Source of the DNA: Bacillota bacterium
GTDB taxonomy: Bacteria > Bacillota > Clostridia > Peptostreptococcales > Anaerovoracaceae
Assembly (NCBI GenBank): GCA_021769295.1
Contig: JAETTD010000015.1
Coordinates: forward strand, 1-58,868
Direction of reading: 5' to 3'
Length of the DNA: 58,868 nucleotides
In this document: positions 32,061 to 40,164 of the stretch, piece after piece
Numbering within the stretch: the stretch's first letter is position 1
Layout of the letters: each line of letters opens with the position of its first letter
Translations under genes and position numbers: made by a program
Notes under the pieces: generated by a model
Told to the model about the DNA's origin: nothing
Databases searched by the model: none
Seen by the model: only the letters and a program-made list of their open reading frames with translations

Positions 32061-33656
32061 TTAGTCTCTTGCGTAGACGCAATCGCCGTTCATATATGTC
32101 TGTTCCACAAAAACCTTATCTATCATGCTTCCGGGAACGTTCAGAATGTCTTCGCTCAATACGGCAAAACTTGCCTTGTAACCCTCTTTCAGCTGACCGA
32201 GCTTTTCAAAGCCTGCAATCTCGGCCCCTTCTCTGGTATACATCTGAATTGCCGTCTCAATGTCTATGCAGTTATCTCTGCCGCAGTCGGTTCCGTCGTA
32301 AGCGTATCTCGTAACCGCACATTTGATGTTAGGGAAAGGGTCTGACGGCACTGCCCAGGAGGTGGCCGGAGCATCCGTCGAAAGAGCTATCTTTACTCCC
32401 GAATCTATTATGTGCTGTATAGGGTAAGTCTTCTTTAGCCACTCTTCTCCCAAGTTGTTCAGGTAGCTTTCGATTTCCGAATACATGAATATGGATTGAG
32501 TAGCAAAGGCAATCTTCTTTTCTGCCGCTTTTTTAATGGCGTCCTCTGAAGGGTCTGTCACATGTTCCAGTCTTATGTGAGGAAGACCTTCAGTCCAAGG
32601 CTCTTCATCATAGGTTCGGCCTATAATTCTGTCTATGGTTCTCATTCCCATAGCGTGGAAAGAAAGCTGACATTTATTTTTCTTGCAAAATTCCATAGCG
32701 CTGTCGATTTCTTCATCGCTGCACACGGAAATTCCGTATTCATCCTCCGAACCTTTATATGGCCGGCTCATCCATGCGGTACGGCCGCCTACGCTTCCGT
32801 CGGCTATAAGCTTTATGCCGTTCATATGAATCTGCCTGCTCTTATCCGCACGCTCCTTGCTCCACTTAAAGTCCGGATTCTTTCTTATCAGATCCCATAT
32901 GTAGTACATGGCTATATCCTGCTTAAATCCCTTTGATGCAGCCTCTTCGTAGTATTCGTAATAATCTACCGAGTCTATGTTTCCCATATCGGTTACAGCT
33001 ACTATTCCCTGAGAAAGCATCAGCTGTCCCAAATCAACTATGCTGTCAACTACCTGTTTCCTTGATTTTTCAGGAAGAATCTCGCCTACCAAGTGACGCG
33101 CGTTTTCCCTGAGGATTCCGGTTGGTTCACCCTTTTCGTCTCTGTCTATCTCTCCGCCCGGCGGGTCCGGAGTGTCTTTTGTGATTCCTGCAAGTTCAAG
33201 AGCCTTGCTGTTGACTGACCTTACATGAGAGCAGGACCTGAGCAGTTCCACCGGAAGTTCTGCGGTACCCTTGTCCAAATCCCACCTTGTAGGCGCCCTG
33301 TGCTCTGCAAACTTTTCCTCGTCGTATCCCCAGCCTTGAATCCACTGACCTTCTTCCTTATTTTCGGCTTCTTTTTTTATCACTTCTGCCAATTCTTCAA
33401 TGGAATTTACTGACGGAGGCAGGCAGGAAATTTTCTGCGCGCAGTCTGCCAAGATGACAGGATGCATATGAGTGTCTACAAAGCCCGGGATTACACGTTT
33501 TCCTTTGAGGTCAACAACTTCTCCCTCTACCCGGGGCATATCGGCTTCTTTCCCAATCCATGTAATTATTCCGTCTTCTGCGATAAAACTTTCGGCATAA
33601 AGCATTTCTCTGTTTGATGTGAATATCTTGCCGTTTCTAAAAATTTTAACGCCCAT
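32061..33656 (-). CDS. Amidohydrolase family protein (YtcJ-like)
   Basis: A 531-residue paralogue of 3516-5162. KRVIPGFVDTHMHPVILADC holds the HxH metal motif, KLIADGSVGGRTAWMSRP the mid-barrel signature, FHAMGMRTID and RLEHVTDP carry later His residues, and LSTDAPATSW the C-terminal Asp. Start at 33656 chosen because AGGAGG lies 7 bp upstream of this ATG. It follows HMG-CoA reductase by 18 bp in the sigma-54-controlled operon. YtcJ-type enzymes hydrolyse amide bonds; perhaps this one frees the acid or amino acid that feeds the pathway, which is inference. Confidence 0.85.
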   Translation of the reverse strand: MGVKIFRNGKIFTSNREMLYAESFIAEDGIITWIGKEADMPRVEGEVVDLKGKRVIPGFVDTHMHPVILADCAQKISCLPPSVNSIEELAEVIKKEAENKEEGQWIQGWGYDEEKFAEHRAPTRWDLDKGTAELPVELLRSCSHVRSVNSKALELAGITKDTPDPPGGEIDRDEKGEPTGILRENARHLVGEILPEKSRKQVVDSIVDLGQLMLSQGIVAVTDMGNIDSVDYYEYYEEAASKGFKQDIAMYYIWDLIRKNPDFKWSKERADKSRQIHMNGIKLIADGSVGGRTAWMSRPYKGSEDEYGISVCSDEEIDSAMEFCKKNKCQLSFHAMGMRTIDRIIGRTYDEEPWTEGLPHIRLEHVTDPSEDAIKKAAEKKIAFATQSIFMYSEIESYLNNLGEEWLKKTYPIQHIIDSGVKIALSTDAPATSWAVPSDPFPNIKCAVTRYAYDGTDCGRDNCIDIETAIQMYTREGAEIAGFEKLGQLKEGYKASFAVLSEDILNVPGSMIDKVFVEQTYMNGDCVYARD

Positions 33657-33674
33657 ATACATTCCTCCTTTCCT

Positions 33675-34940
33675 TTACTTTTCCGTGTGCTTATCAAACA
33701 GTTCCTTAGCGTATTCAAGGCGAACTTTCTTTTCCGAAACCATCTGCTTTACGATAGCTTCAAGAACTTCTCCTTTTGCGCCGACCGTGTTGGCCAGATT
33801 GCGTGCATGAAGGGACATGTGGCCTCTCTGTATTCCCTCGGTGGCAAGGGCCTTCATTGCTGCCATGTTATTTGCAAGGCCTGCTGCTGCAATAATCTGT
33901 CCCAGTTCAGCCGCAGTCTTAACACCTAAAATCTTAACTGCTGTCTGAGCTGCCGGATGTATCTTTGTCGCTCCTCCTACAAGACCTACCGCCATAGGCA
34001 TTTCTATGGAACCTACCAAATCTCCGTTTGCATCCTTTTCCCATGTAGTCAGGGAAGTGTACCTTCCGTCTCTGCTTGCATAGGAATGGGCTCCCGATTC
34101 TATGGCTCTCGTATCGTTTCCGGTTGCTATGACTACGGGAATTATGCCGTTCATGATGCCTTTATTATGAGTTGCGGCTCTGTATGGGTCGGCCTTTGCG
34201 AAAGCGTAAGCGTTAAGCATTTTATCCACCACTTCTTCTCCGCCTATATCCTCTTTTTTCCAGGTTGCTCTCGCTCTTACCAGCCTGTGGTCTGCCAAGT
34301 TTGACAGGATTCTCAGCTCCACACTTCCTCCTGTGATTTCCTCGATGTAAGGCGCTACCGCTTCTGCCATGGTATTGACCGCATTGGCTCCCATAGCGTC
34401 GAGCGTATCCACAAGCAGGTGAGCTATTACCATAGGTCCGGCTATGGTGTCTATTACTCTTACTTCTACATCCTTTACTCCGCCTCCGAAATTTACAAGT
34501 ACAGGATCCTTTTCATTGCAGATTCTTATGATTTCCTCTTTCTTTTCCAATATCATGCTTTTTGCTGCAAAAGGAGTGTTCACATTCAGCACCTGAATCT
34601 GGGCAATCATCACGTTGCCTGACGATGATACCGTAAATCCGCCTGACGGTCTTGCCATTTTGGCTGCGTTTGAGCAGGCCGCAACCACCGATGGTTCTTC
34701 TGTAACCATTGGAATTACTACATCCTTGCCGTTGATGATAAAGTTGATTGCAACTCCCATTGGGAGCGCAAAGCGTCCTATGACGTTTTCAATCATGTGG
34801 TCAGCCTTATCCATGTCAAGGGTATCTGCTGAAGCGATTATTGCTTTTTCTTCTTCCGTAAGTCCGCTGAATTCAGCAATTTCGTTTCGTCTTTCTTCTA
34901 CCGATAATTTAAAAAATCCCGAATAGCTGCTTGTTTTCAT
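33675..34940 (-). CDS. mvaA: HMG-CoA reductase, class II (degradative type)
   Basis: A 421-residue enzyme strikingly similar to the Pseudomonas mevalonii enzyme that oxidises mevalonate to HMG-CoA. Catalytic residues are in place: Glu in VTEEPSVVAACS near residue 80, Lys in AATHNKGIMNGI near 260, Asp in IATGNDTRAIE near 275, and His in QRGHMSLHARN near 375. Other signatures are MGANAVNTMAEAVAP and MPMAVGLVGGATK. Its place in a sigma-54-regulated catabolic operon after an HMG-CoA-lyase-like gene favours mevalonate breakdown over synthesis. GGGAGG precedes the ATG. Confidence 0.92.
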   Translation of the reverse strand: MKTSSYSGFFKLSVEERRNEIAEFSGLTEEEKAIIASADTLDMDKADHMIENVIGRFALPMGVAINFIINGKDVVIPMVTEEPSVVAACSNAAKMARPSGGFTVSSSGNVMIAQIQVLNVNTPFAAKSMILEKKEEIIRICNEKDPVLVNFGGGVKDVEVRVIDTIAGPMVIAHLLVDTLDAMGANAVNTMAEAVAPYIEEITGGSVELRILSNLADHRLVRARATWKKEDIGGEEVVDKMLNAYAFAKADPYRAATHNKGIMNGIIPVVIATGNDTRAIESGAHSYASRDGRYTSLTTWEKDANGDLVGSIEMPMAVGLVGGATKIHPAAQTAVKILGVKTAAELGQIIAAAGLANNMAAMKALATEGIQRGHMSLHARNLANTVGAKGEVLEAIVKQMVSEKKVRLEYAKELFDKHTEK

Positions 34941-34972
34941 CTTATATTTCCTCCCTCGAAAATAACTTGTTT

Positions 34973-35941
34973 TTACTTTACAGAGCTTGTGAAGGAACTC
35001 AGTTTCCTTCCCAAAATACGTTCAACCATATGTTCAATTTTGTAACATTTCTTTTCATCTATTCCCGTTTCGATTTTCATGGCCTTTAGCATGGTTACAA
35101 AATCACAGGTTTCTACCAAACCGGTACGTTCGGTTTCAAAGTAGTATTCTCCTATTCCTTTTACGGGAACATTGTCCACTATGTTGGCTACCTGTCCGCC
35201 TATTCCTCCCATGGTGCAATCAAAAGCCGAAACACCTGCTTCCATTGCTGCGTAATAGGAGGCAAGGCCCATTCCTCTTATATCATGTACATGGAAAGAA
35301 TGCATCGACGGGTCGGGGTACTTGGCCAATACTTTGGAAAAGTATTCGTAAACCGCTGTAGGCGCTGCAATTCCGTCCGGGTCCGAGTGTTCGATTTCGT
35401 CAAAGCCTATATCAAAAGAGCGGTCTACAAATTCGTAGGCTTTTTCTATGGATACCTCTCCCTTTATAGGGCATCCGAATATGGTTCCGATATTGGCAAA
35501 CACTTTCTTGATTCCTATGTCATGTAAAAATTTGACGTTTTTCTTTGCCTCGTCGAACAATTCCTCATGGGTTCTGTTCATATTCTTCCTTGCATAGGCT
35601 TCGCTTGTAGCAAGCTGTCCGCATAAAACCCTGTCAATCTTCACTCCTTGCTCCAGCGCTTCCGCAACTCTTTCGCATGCTTTTGTGTTTAAAGCCAGCA
35701 CCGTATATTCCACATCCTCACGCTGAGGAAGCCCTTTCAGCAGTTCAAGAATATCTTTAAACTGAGGAACATATTTAATATGGCTAAAGGTACCTATTTC
35801 GATTCTTTTGAAGCCTGCATCTATAAGTTTATTGGCAATCCACAGTTTTGAATCCGTGGGAACAAACATTTCTTCATGTTGAAACCCGTCTCTCAGGGTT
35901 ACGTCAAGAACATCAATTTTTTTTGGCAACTTTCTGTTCAC
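34973..35941 (-). CDS. HMG-CoA-lyase-like DRE-TIM metallolyase, without the usual catalytic cysteine
   Basis: A 322-residue TIM-barrel protein of the HMGL-like family. DVTLRDGFQHEE near residue 15 holds the catalytic Arg and metal Asp, FHVHDIRGMG near 215 the two metal His. The glycine-rich loop reads GGIGGQVA where HMG-CoA lyases have GGLGGCPYA, so the conserved Cys is Gln. It may therefore not be a standard lyase, or may use another acyl-CoA or aldol substrate. A GTG start at 35941 follows AGGGAGAGG; a TTG at 35962 has no site. First gene of the sigma-54 operon, 32 bp before HMG-CoA reductase. Confidence 0.82.
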   Translation of the reverse strand: MNRKLPKKIDVLDVTLRDGFQHEEMFVPTDSKLWIANKLIDAGFKRIEIGTFSHIKYVPQFKDILELLKGLPQREDVEYTVLALNTKACERVAEALEQGVKIDRVLCGQLATSEAYARKNMNRTHEELFDEAKKNVKFLHDIGIKKVFANIGTIFGCPIKGEVSIEKAYEFVDRSFDIGFDEIEHSDPDGIAAPTAVYEYFSKVLAKYPDPSMHSFHVHDIRGMGLASYYAAMEAGVSAFDCTMGGIGGQVANIVDNVPVKGIGEYYFETERTGLVETCDFVTMLKAMKIETGIDEKKCYKIEHMVERILGRKLSSFTSSVK

Positions 35942-35985
35942 TTCAATCCCTCTCCCTATCAAATTTTTTATTTAATTATTTCTAA

Positions 35986-36001
35986 CGCAAAATTTATGCC
36001 A
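35986..36001 (-). promoter_or_regulatory. Sigma-54 (-24/-12) promoter for the HMG-CoA operon
   Basis: Minus strand TGGCATAAATTTTGCG keeps the invariant GG and GC at the right distance. It lies 44 bp before the GTG at 35941 and 100-180 bp from three palindromes. Confidence 0.85.
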
Positions 36002-36051
36002 ACTTTAAAACCTCCGATGCAAAAATCCCGCAGCCCTTGAAAATTCAATAT

Positions 36052-36085
36052 AAAAAAAAGATGACAATTAAAAAATCGTCATCTT
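36052..36085 (-). terminator. Terminator after the second sigma-54 activator gene
   Basis: AAGATGAC (36058-36065) pairs with GTCATCTT (36078-36085); on the minus strand the stem is followed by eight T. Confidence 0.85.
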
Positions 36086-36099
36086 GCGCATTTTGCTTG

Positions 36100-36179
36100 G
36101 TGCCAAAATTGGCACTAATCTCCCGGCCTGTTTTGGTGTCATTTTTGGCACTAATCATTTTTTGTGCCAAAATTGGCAA
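36100..36179. promoter_or_regulatory. Three upstream activator palindromes (GTGCCAA-N2-TTGGCAC)
   Basis: GTGCCAAAATTGGCAC at 36100-36115, a degenerate copy GTGTCATTTTTGGCAC at 36136-36151, and GTGCCAAAATTGGCAA at 36164-36179. Spacings are 36 and 28 bp. The last lies within the activator's coding end. Placement upstream of the -24/-12 promoter at 35986 fits enhancer sites for the adjacent activator. Confidence 0.8.
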
Positions 36180-37731
36180 TTTTCCTGTAAAAAGTCCTCC
36201 TAGTCATTCCAAGTTCTTTCATAGCTTTATTTTTATCGCCTCCGCACTGCTTAATGACCTGCATAATCACGTTGATTTCAAAATGCTCCACTTCTTCTTT
36301 CAGCGTTTTGTACTGCATCGCATATTGCTTTGACGCAGGAAGGCTGACATAATCGGTTTTTAAAGGTTTATCTTTTATGTTGTCGGGCAAATCATCTATT
36401 GTGATAATATCGCCGTCGCACAACACAACCGCACTTTCTACGGTATTTTGAAGTTCCCTTACATTTCCAGGCCATGTGTACCCTAAGAATATCTGATAAA
36501 CCGACCTGTCAATGCCCAAATTCCGTCCGTATTTTTTACAATACTTTTCCATAAAGTAATCGGTTAGGAGCAAAATATCGTTTCCTCTTTCTCTCAGAGG
36601 CGGTATGGATATGGATACCACATTAAGCCTGTAATACAAATCTTCTCTGAATGTGCCTTCCTTCACCATATCCTCAAGTGGTCTGTTGGTTGCGGCAATG
36701 ACTCTCACATCTATTGGTACATTGCTTTGCCGTCCCACTTTTTCGATTTCGCCTTCCTGTAATACTCTCAGAAGTTTTGCCTGCATTTGGTGCGGCATAT
36801 CTCCTATTTCGTCAAGGAAGAGGGTTCCTCCGTCGGCAAGCTGAAATTTGCCCATTTTACCTCCCTTGGAGGCTCCTGTAAATGCGCCTTCTTCGTACCC
36901 GAAAAGTTCGCTTTCTATTAAAGATTCAGGTATCGCAGAACAGTTTACGGTTATGAAAGGCTTATCTTTTCTGGCGCAATGACTTTTTATGATATTTGCC
37001 AGTATTTCCTTGCCGGTTCCGTTTTCGCCCCTTAGCAGCACCATGGTGTCCGTATTGGCGACTTTTATGGCTTTATTGACACAGTCAATATATACCTTGC
37101 TTTCTCCTATAATCCTGTTTTTTTCCAAAAAGTTCTTTGCCTGAATCTGCCGGCTGTATTCTTCTGCCACCGATGACATTCTTTTTACTTCATTGTGCAG
37201 CTTATTTACATTGGTAACATCGGTAAATATGGAATATGCGCCTATCACCTCATCTCCGTTCATAAATGGGTGAGTGCTTATGTTTACATATTTATTTATG
37301 CTTTTTATATGCTGATTGTCTATATTTTGCTCTTTTCCGGTCTTAAGCACGTTCAGCAATGCTGCATCCGGTTCAATAATGCTCAGGTATCTGCCCAATA
37401 TCTTGCTTATATTTATATCCAGTATTCTTGCATATGCGGCATTTACATAAAAAATTCTGCTGTCTTTATCGATTGCGACTACGCCCGAATCCATTGTGTC
37501 AAGAATCTGTATAAATGAATTTTCTTTGTGCTTGCTCACCAGATAAGCCAGTCTTTCTGTTTTAACAGCGCCTACCAACTTGCCTTCTTCATCCACTACG
37601 TTGATGTATTCGTGAATAACATCGCCGAAATCCGCCAAATCCATGTCCTGTATAGGCATAGACCGGGGCAGATTCAAATCGGATTCTTTGTCTTTTAAGT
37701 TGGGATTCATCAAATCTCTTATCTTTAACAT
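36151..37731 (-). CDS. Sigma-54-dependent transcriptional activator (CBS remnant, PAS, AAA+, Fis HTH)
   Basis: A 526-residue enhancer-binding protein. Residues 1-75 resemble a half CBS region ([20 protein letters not shown]), 75-190 a PAS sensor ([20 protein letters not shown]), 210-440 the AAA+ domain with GENGTGKE Walker A, intact GAFTGA loop, [11 protein letters not shown] Walker B and [12 protein letters not shown], and the end a Fis-type HTH ([18 protein letters not shown]). It most likely drives the promoter at 35986-36001 from the palindromes at 36100-36179. A terminator between them separates its own transcript. The inducer could be an acyl-CoA or organic acid; unknown. Confidence 0.92.
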   Translation of the reverse strand: MLKIRDLMNPNLKDKESDLNLPRSMPIQDMDLADFGDVIHEYINVVDEEGKLVGAVKTERLAYLVSKHKENSFIQILDTMDSGVVAIDKDSRIFYVNAAYARILDINISKILGRYLSIIEPDAALLNVLKTGKEQNIDNQHIKSINKYVNISTHPFMNGDEVIGAYSIFTDVTNVNKLHNEVKRMSSVAEEYSRQIQAKNFLEKNRIIGESKVYIDCVNKAIKVANTDTMVLLRGENGTGKEILANIIKSHCARKDKPFITVNCSAIPESLIESELFGYEEGAFTGASKGGKMGKFQLADGGTLFLDEIGDMPHQMQAKLLRVLQEGEIEKVGRQSNVPIDVRVIAATNRPLEDMVKEGTFREDLYYRLNVVSISIPPLRERGNDILLLTDYFMEKYCKKYGRNLGIDRSVYQIFLGYTWPGNVRELQNTVESAVVLCDGDIITIDDLPDNIKDKPLKTDYVSLPASKQYAMQYKTLKEEVEHFEINVIMQVIKQCGGDKNKAMKELGMTRRTFYRKIANFGTKND

Positions 37732-37846
37732 TGCTCTTCACCTTCCAAGGCTTAAGTATTCCGGGTTTGTACTTTATAATATACAAGAATTTTATATTTT
37801 TTACAAGCTTTGAGTTTTTCAGGCTGAGGCTTGCGGGAAGTGATGG

Positions 37847-37970
37847 CGGTATACATATTTGGGGTTTTGGTATACTTTGTACCCGGTTTTGGCTCATGTG
37901 TATACCGCCGGTATACATTTTCGGCGCTTCCGTATACTTTGTACCATGGTTTGGCGGTTTTTGTATACCG
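37847..37970. repeat. Family B (GTATAC) double unit, 62-bp period
   Basis: Units start at 37847 and 37909. Each runs from CGGTATACAT to TGTATACCG with inner GTATACTTTGTACC. It is nearly identical to 28201-28324 and is preceded by the same GCTTGCGGGAAGTGATGG leader. Confidence 0.85.
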
Positions 37971-37990
37971 CGAGTGCCTCCGCTGATAAC

Positions 37991-38150
37991 ACGTTTTCGT
38001 GATTTCATGCAATTATGTTATAGTTTTCTGAAGCTATGTCGCCAGAGCTACAACGTTTCTGTAAATCCACGCAATAATGTTAAGGTTTCCCGAAATTGTG
38101 TCGCCAGAGCTACAACGTTTTCGTGATTTCACGCAATTATGTTATAGTTT
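37991..38150. repeat. Family C array: three units with exact 62-bp period
   Basis: ACGTTTTCGTGATTTCATGC-type units start at 37991, 38053 and 38115, with the linker GTCGCCAGAGCTACA between them. Together with the family B units, a GC-rich 22-bp repeat and a terminator it accounts for the 37732-38333 gap; no gene seen. Confidence 0.85.
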
Positions 38151-38170
38151 TTGCGGATTGTGATTATCTG

Positions 38171-38223
38171 GCCGGACTGCCCCGGTTATCCGACCGGGTT
38201 GTCCCGGTTATCCGGTCGGACTG
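38171..38223. repeat. GC-rich short repeat (22-bp period)
   Basis: CCCGGTTATCCG occurs at 38181 and 38203, flanked by GCCGGACTGCC and GTCGGACTGCC. Composition differs sharply from surrounding DNA. Confidence 0.6.
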
Positions 38224-38285
38224 CCTCACCCGTCAGGCCGTGGGCACGGGCCGGCCTTGCAAAGGCCGGGCACAGTTGCCACCGC

Positions 38286-38320
38286 AAAAAAGCAACGCAC
38301 CGGAAATTCCGGTGCGTTGC
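38286..38320 (-). terminator. Terminator after rubrerythrin
   Basis: A perfect 13-bp stem, GCAACGCACCGGA with TCCGGTGCGTTGC, loop of 3, then six T on the minus strand. Confidence 0.92.
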
Positions 38321-38333
38321 TCTCATGATTTAA

Positions 38334-38870
38334 TCAGTAATTCTCTTTCCTCACTTCGAAGTAGCTCTTTGGATGTGCGCATACGGGACAGCTTTCCGGT
38401 GCTTTCTTGCCCATAACCAGATGTCCGCAGTTTCTGCACTCCCACATGGTTTCTTCCGATTTTGCAAATACCGCCTGCATTTCTACGTTGCTAAGAAGCG
38501 CTCTGTACCTTTCTTCATGGTGCTTTTCAACTTCTCCGACCATTTCAAACTTGACGGCCAGCTCCTCAAAACCCTCTTCTCTGGCTTCTCTGGCAAATTG
38601 AGCGTACATGTCGGTCCACTCATAATTTTCGCCTTCGGCGGCAGCCAGAAGATTCTGTGCAGTATCGCCAAGTCCGTCAAGAGCCTTGAACCACAGCTTG
38701 GCGTGCTCCTTCTCGTTGTCCGCTGTCTTCTGAAAAATGGCTGCAATCTGCTCGTAGCCCTCTTTCTTTGCAACGCTTGCAAAATAAGTATATTTGTTTC
38801 TGGCCTGTGATTCTCCGGCAAAAGCAGTTAGCAAATTTGCTTCGGTCTTCGTTCCCTTTAGATCTTTCAT
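38334..38870 (-). CDS. rbr: Rubrerythrin
   Basis: A 178-residue non-heme iron peroxidase that reduces hydrogen peroxide in anaerobes. The N-terminal four-helix domain carries the di-iron ligands ([49 protein letters not shown]), and the C-terminal rubredoxin-like domain carries two CxxC pairs (WECRNCGHL and [11 protein letters not shown]). GGGAGG precedes the ATG. Monocistronic, with its own terminator; no PerR-type operator was found by eye. Confidence 0.95.
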   Translation of the reverse strand: MKDLKGTKTEANLLTAFAGESQARNKYTYFASVAKKEGYEQIAAIFQKTADNEKEHAKLWFKALDGLGDTAQNLLAAAEGENYEWTDMYAQFAREAREEGFEELAVKFEMVGEVEKHHEERYRALLSNVEMQAVFAKSEETMWECRNCGHLVMGKKAPESCPVCAHPKSYFEVRKENY

Positions 38871-39000
38871 TTCATTACCTCCCGTTTTTTACAATTCTCA
38901 CATATATAATCTGAATTTAGCTGATAGGTTAATATATTTTATACCCTTGAGGTTTAAAACCTTGATTCTGCTGCATCTGTCACAAGCCGGAACTCATGCC

Positions 39001-40164
39001 TTATATGTCAAGTTTTATCTTTTCGATTCTGTCGAAAGCTTCTCCCAGTTTTTCAACTCCGACGGTGCATGCGAGACGGAGATAGCCTTCTCCGCAGCTG
39101 CCGAAGGCGTTACCCGGCAAAAGAAGCACGTGAGCGTCATCTAAGATTTTCTCGCTGATTTCCGAACTGCTCATACCGCTCTTCTTAATATTGATAAACA
39201 GGTAGAAACTTCCCTTTGGCGGATATACGGTGCTCATCCACGGAATTCTGTTTATTCTTTCGGCCGCATAGAACATACGCTTCTTGTATTCTGCTATGAT
39301 AGGCGGCTGAATCACCTTTCTGTTTCTCAGGGCATGAATAGCTGCGCGCTGAGACGGAGCCGGCGCCGAGTAAATGAGGTTTTCGCCCATATCCTTTAAG
39401 ACATTTATCAAATAAGACGGCGCTATTACGTTACCCACACGCCATCCGGTCATAATGAAGTCCTTTGAGAAAGAGTTTATGGTTACGGTTCTTTCTCTCA
39501 TGCCCGGCAGCGAAGCGAACGGAACAAATTCCTTTTCAAAGCTGTATGACGTATAAATGTCATCGGCGATGATTATGAGGTCATGTTTTTCGGCAATCTT
39601 TGCTATGCCTTTCATTGTATCAACGGACAAACAATTGCCTGTAGGATTGGACGGTGAGTTAATTACAAATGCCTTTGTACGCTCGTTTATGAGGGACTCA
39701 AGTCTGTCCAGGTTTATCTGGAAGTCCTCTTCTTCATAGGTAGGCATTTCTACAGGTATGCCTCCCGCCATTTCCACCTGGGCAGGGTATGGCGTAAAGA
39801 AAGGCGCCTGCAGCAAAACTTCGTCTCCGTCATCAAGTATAGCCTGCAAAACCGAGTACATTGCAATCAGTCCTGCTGCGGTAACTATTACTTCGCTGTC
39901 ATCTATATCCATGTCGTATTCTTCTTTATAGAATTTGCGGATTTCATCCCTGAGTTCCTTATCGCCACGCATGTTTGTGTATTTTGTGTGTCCCTTCAAA
40001 GCATCCTGATATGCTCCGTCTATGATTATCTTATCCGTAATTAAATCCGGGTCACCGAGACTTAAGTTTATGCAATCGCTGAATTGTGCAGCTTTTTCGT
40101 TGGTACTGCCAAACGGCGTACCTGCTTCTTTCCAGTATTTTTTCGAAATAAAACGATGCTTCAT
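39001..40164 (-). CDS. Class I/II pyridoxal-phosphate aminotransferase
   Basis: A 387-residue fold-type I aminotransferase. NLSLGDPDLITD near the N-terminus, FVINSPSNPTGNCLS (Asn contacting PLP), LIIIADDIYTSYSFE (Asp-x-x-Tyr), and NSFSKDFIMTGWRVGNVIA with the Schiff-base Lys are conserved, as is the C-terminal Arg in YLRLACTVG. It starts directly after the stop of the aminotransferase gene at 40165 (TAGATG) with GGAGG upstream, so the two are co-translated. Aspartate, aromatic or other amino acids may be substrates. Confidence 0.88.
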   Translation of the reverse strand: MKHRFISKKYWKEAGTPFGSTNEKAAQFSDCINLSLGDPDLITDKIIIDGAYQDALKGHTKYTNMRGDKELRDEIRKFYKEEYDMDIDDSEVIVTAAGLIAMYSVLQAILDDGDEVLLQAPFFTPYPAQVEMAGGIPVEMPTYEEEDFQINLDRLESLINERTKAFVINSPSNPTGNCLSVDTMKGIAKIAEKHDLIIIADDIYTSYSFEKEFVPFASLPGMRERTVTINSFSKDFIMTGWRVGNVIAPSYLINVLKDMGENLIYSAPAPSQRAAIHALRNRKVIQPPIIAEYKKRMFYAAERINRIPWMSTVYPPKGSFYLFINIKKSGMSSSEISEKILDDAHVLLLPGNAFGSCGEGYLRLACTVGVEKLGEAFDRIEKIKLDI

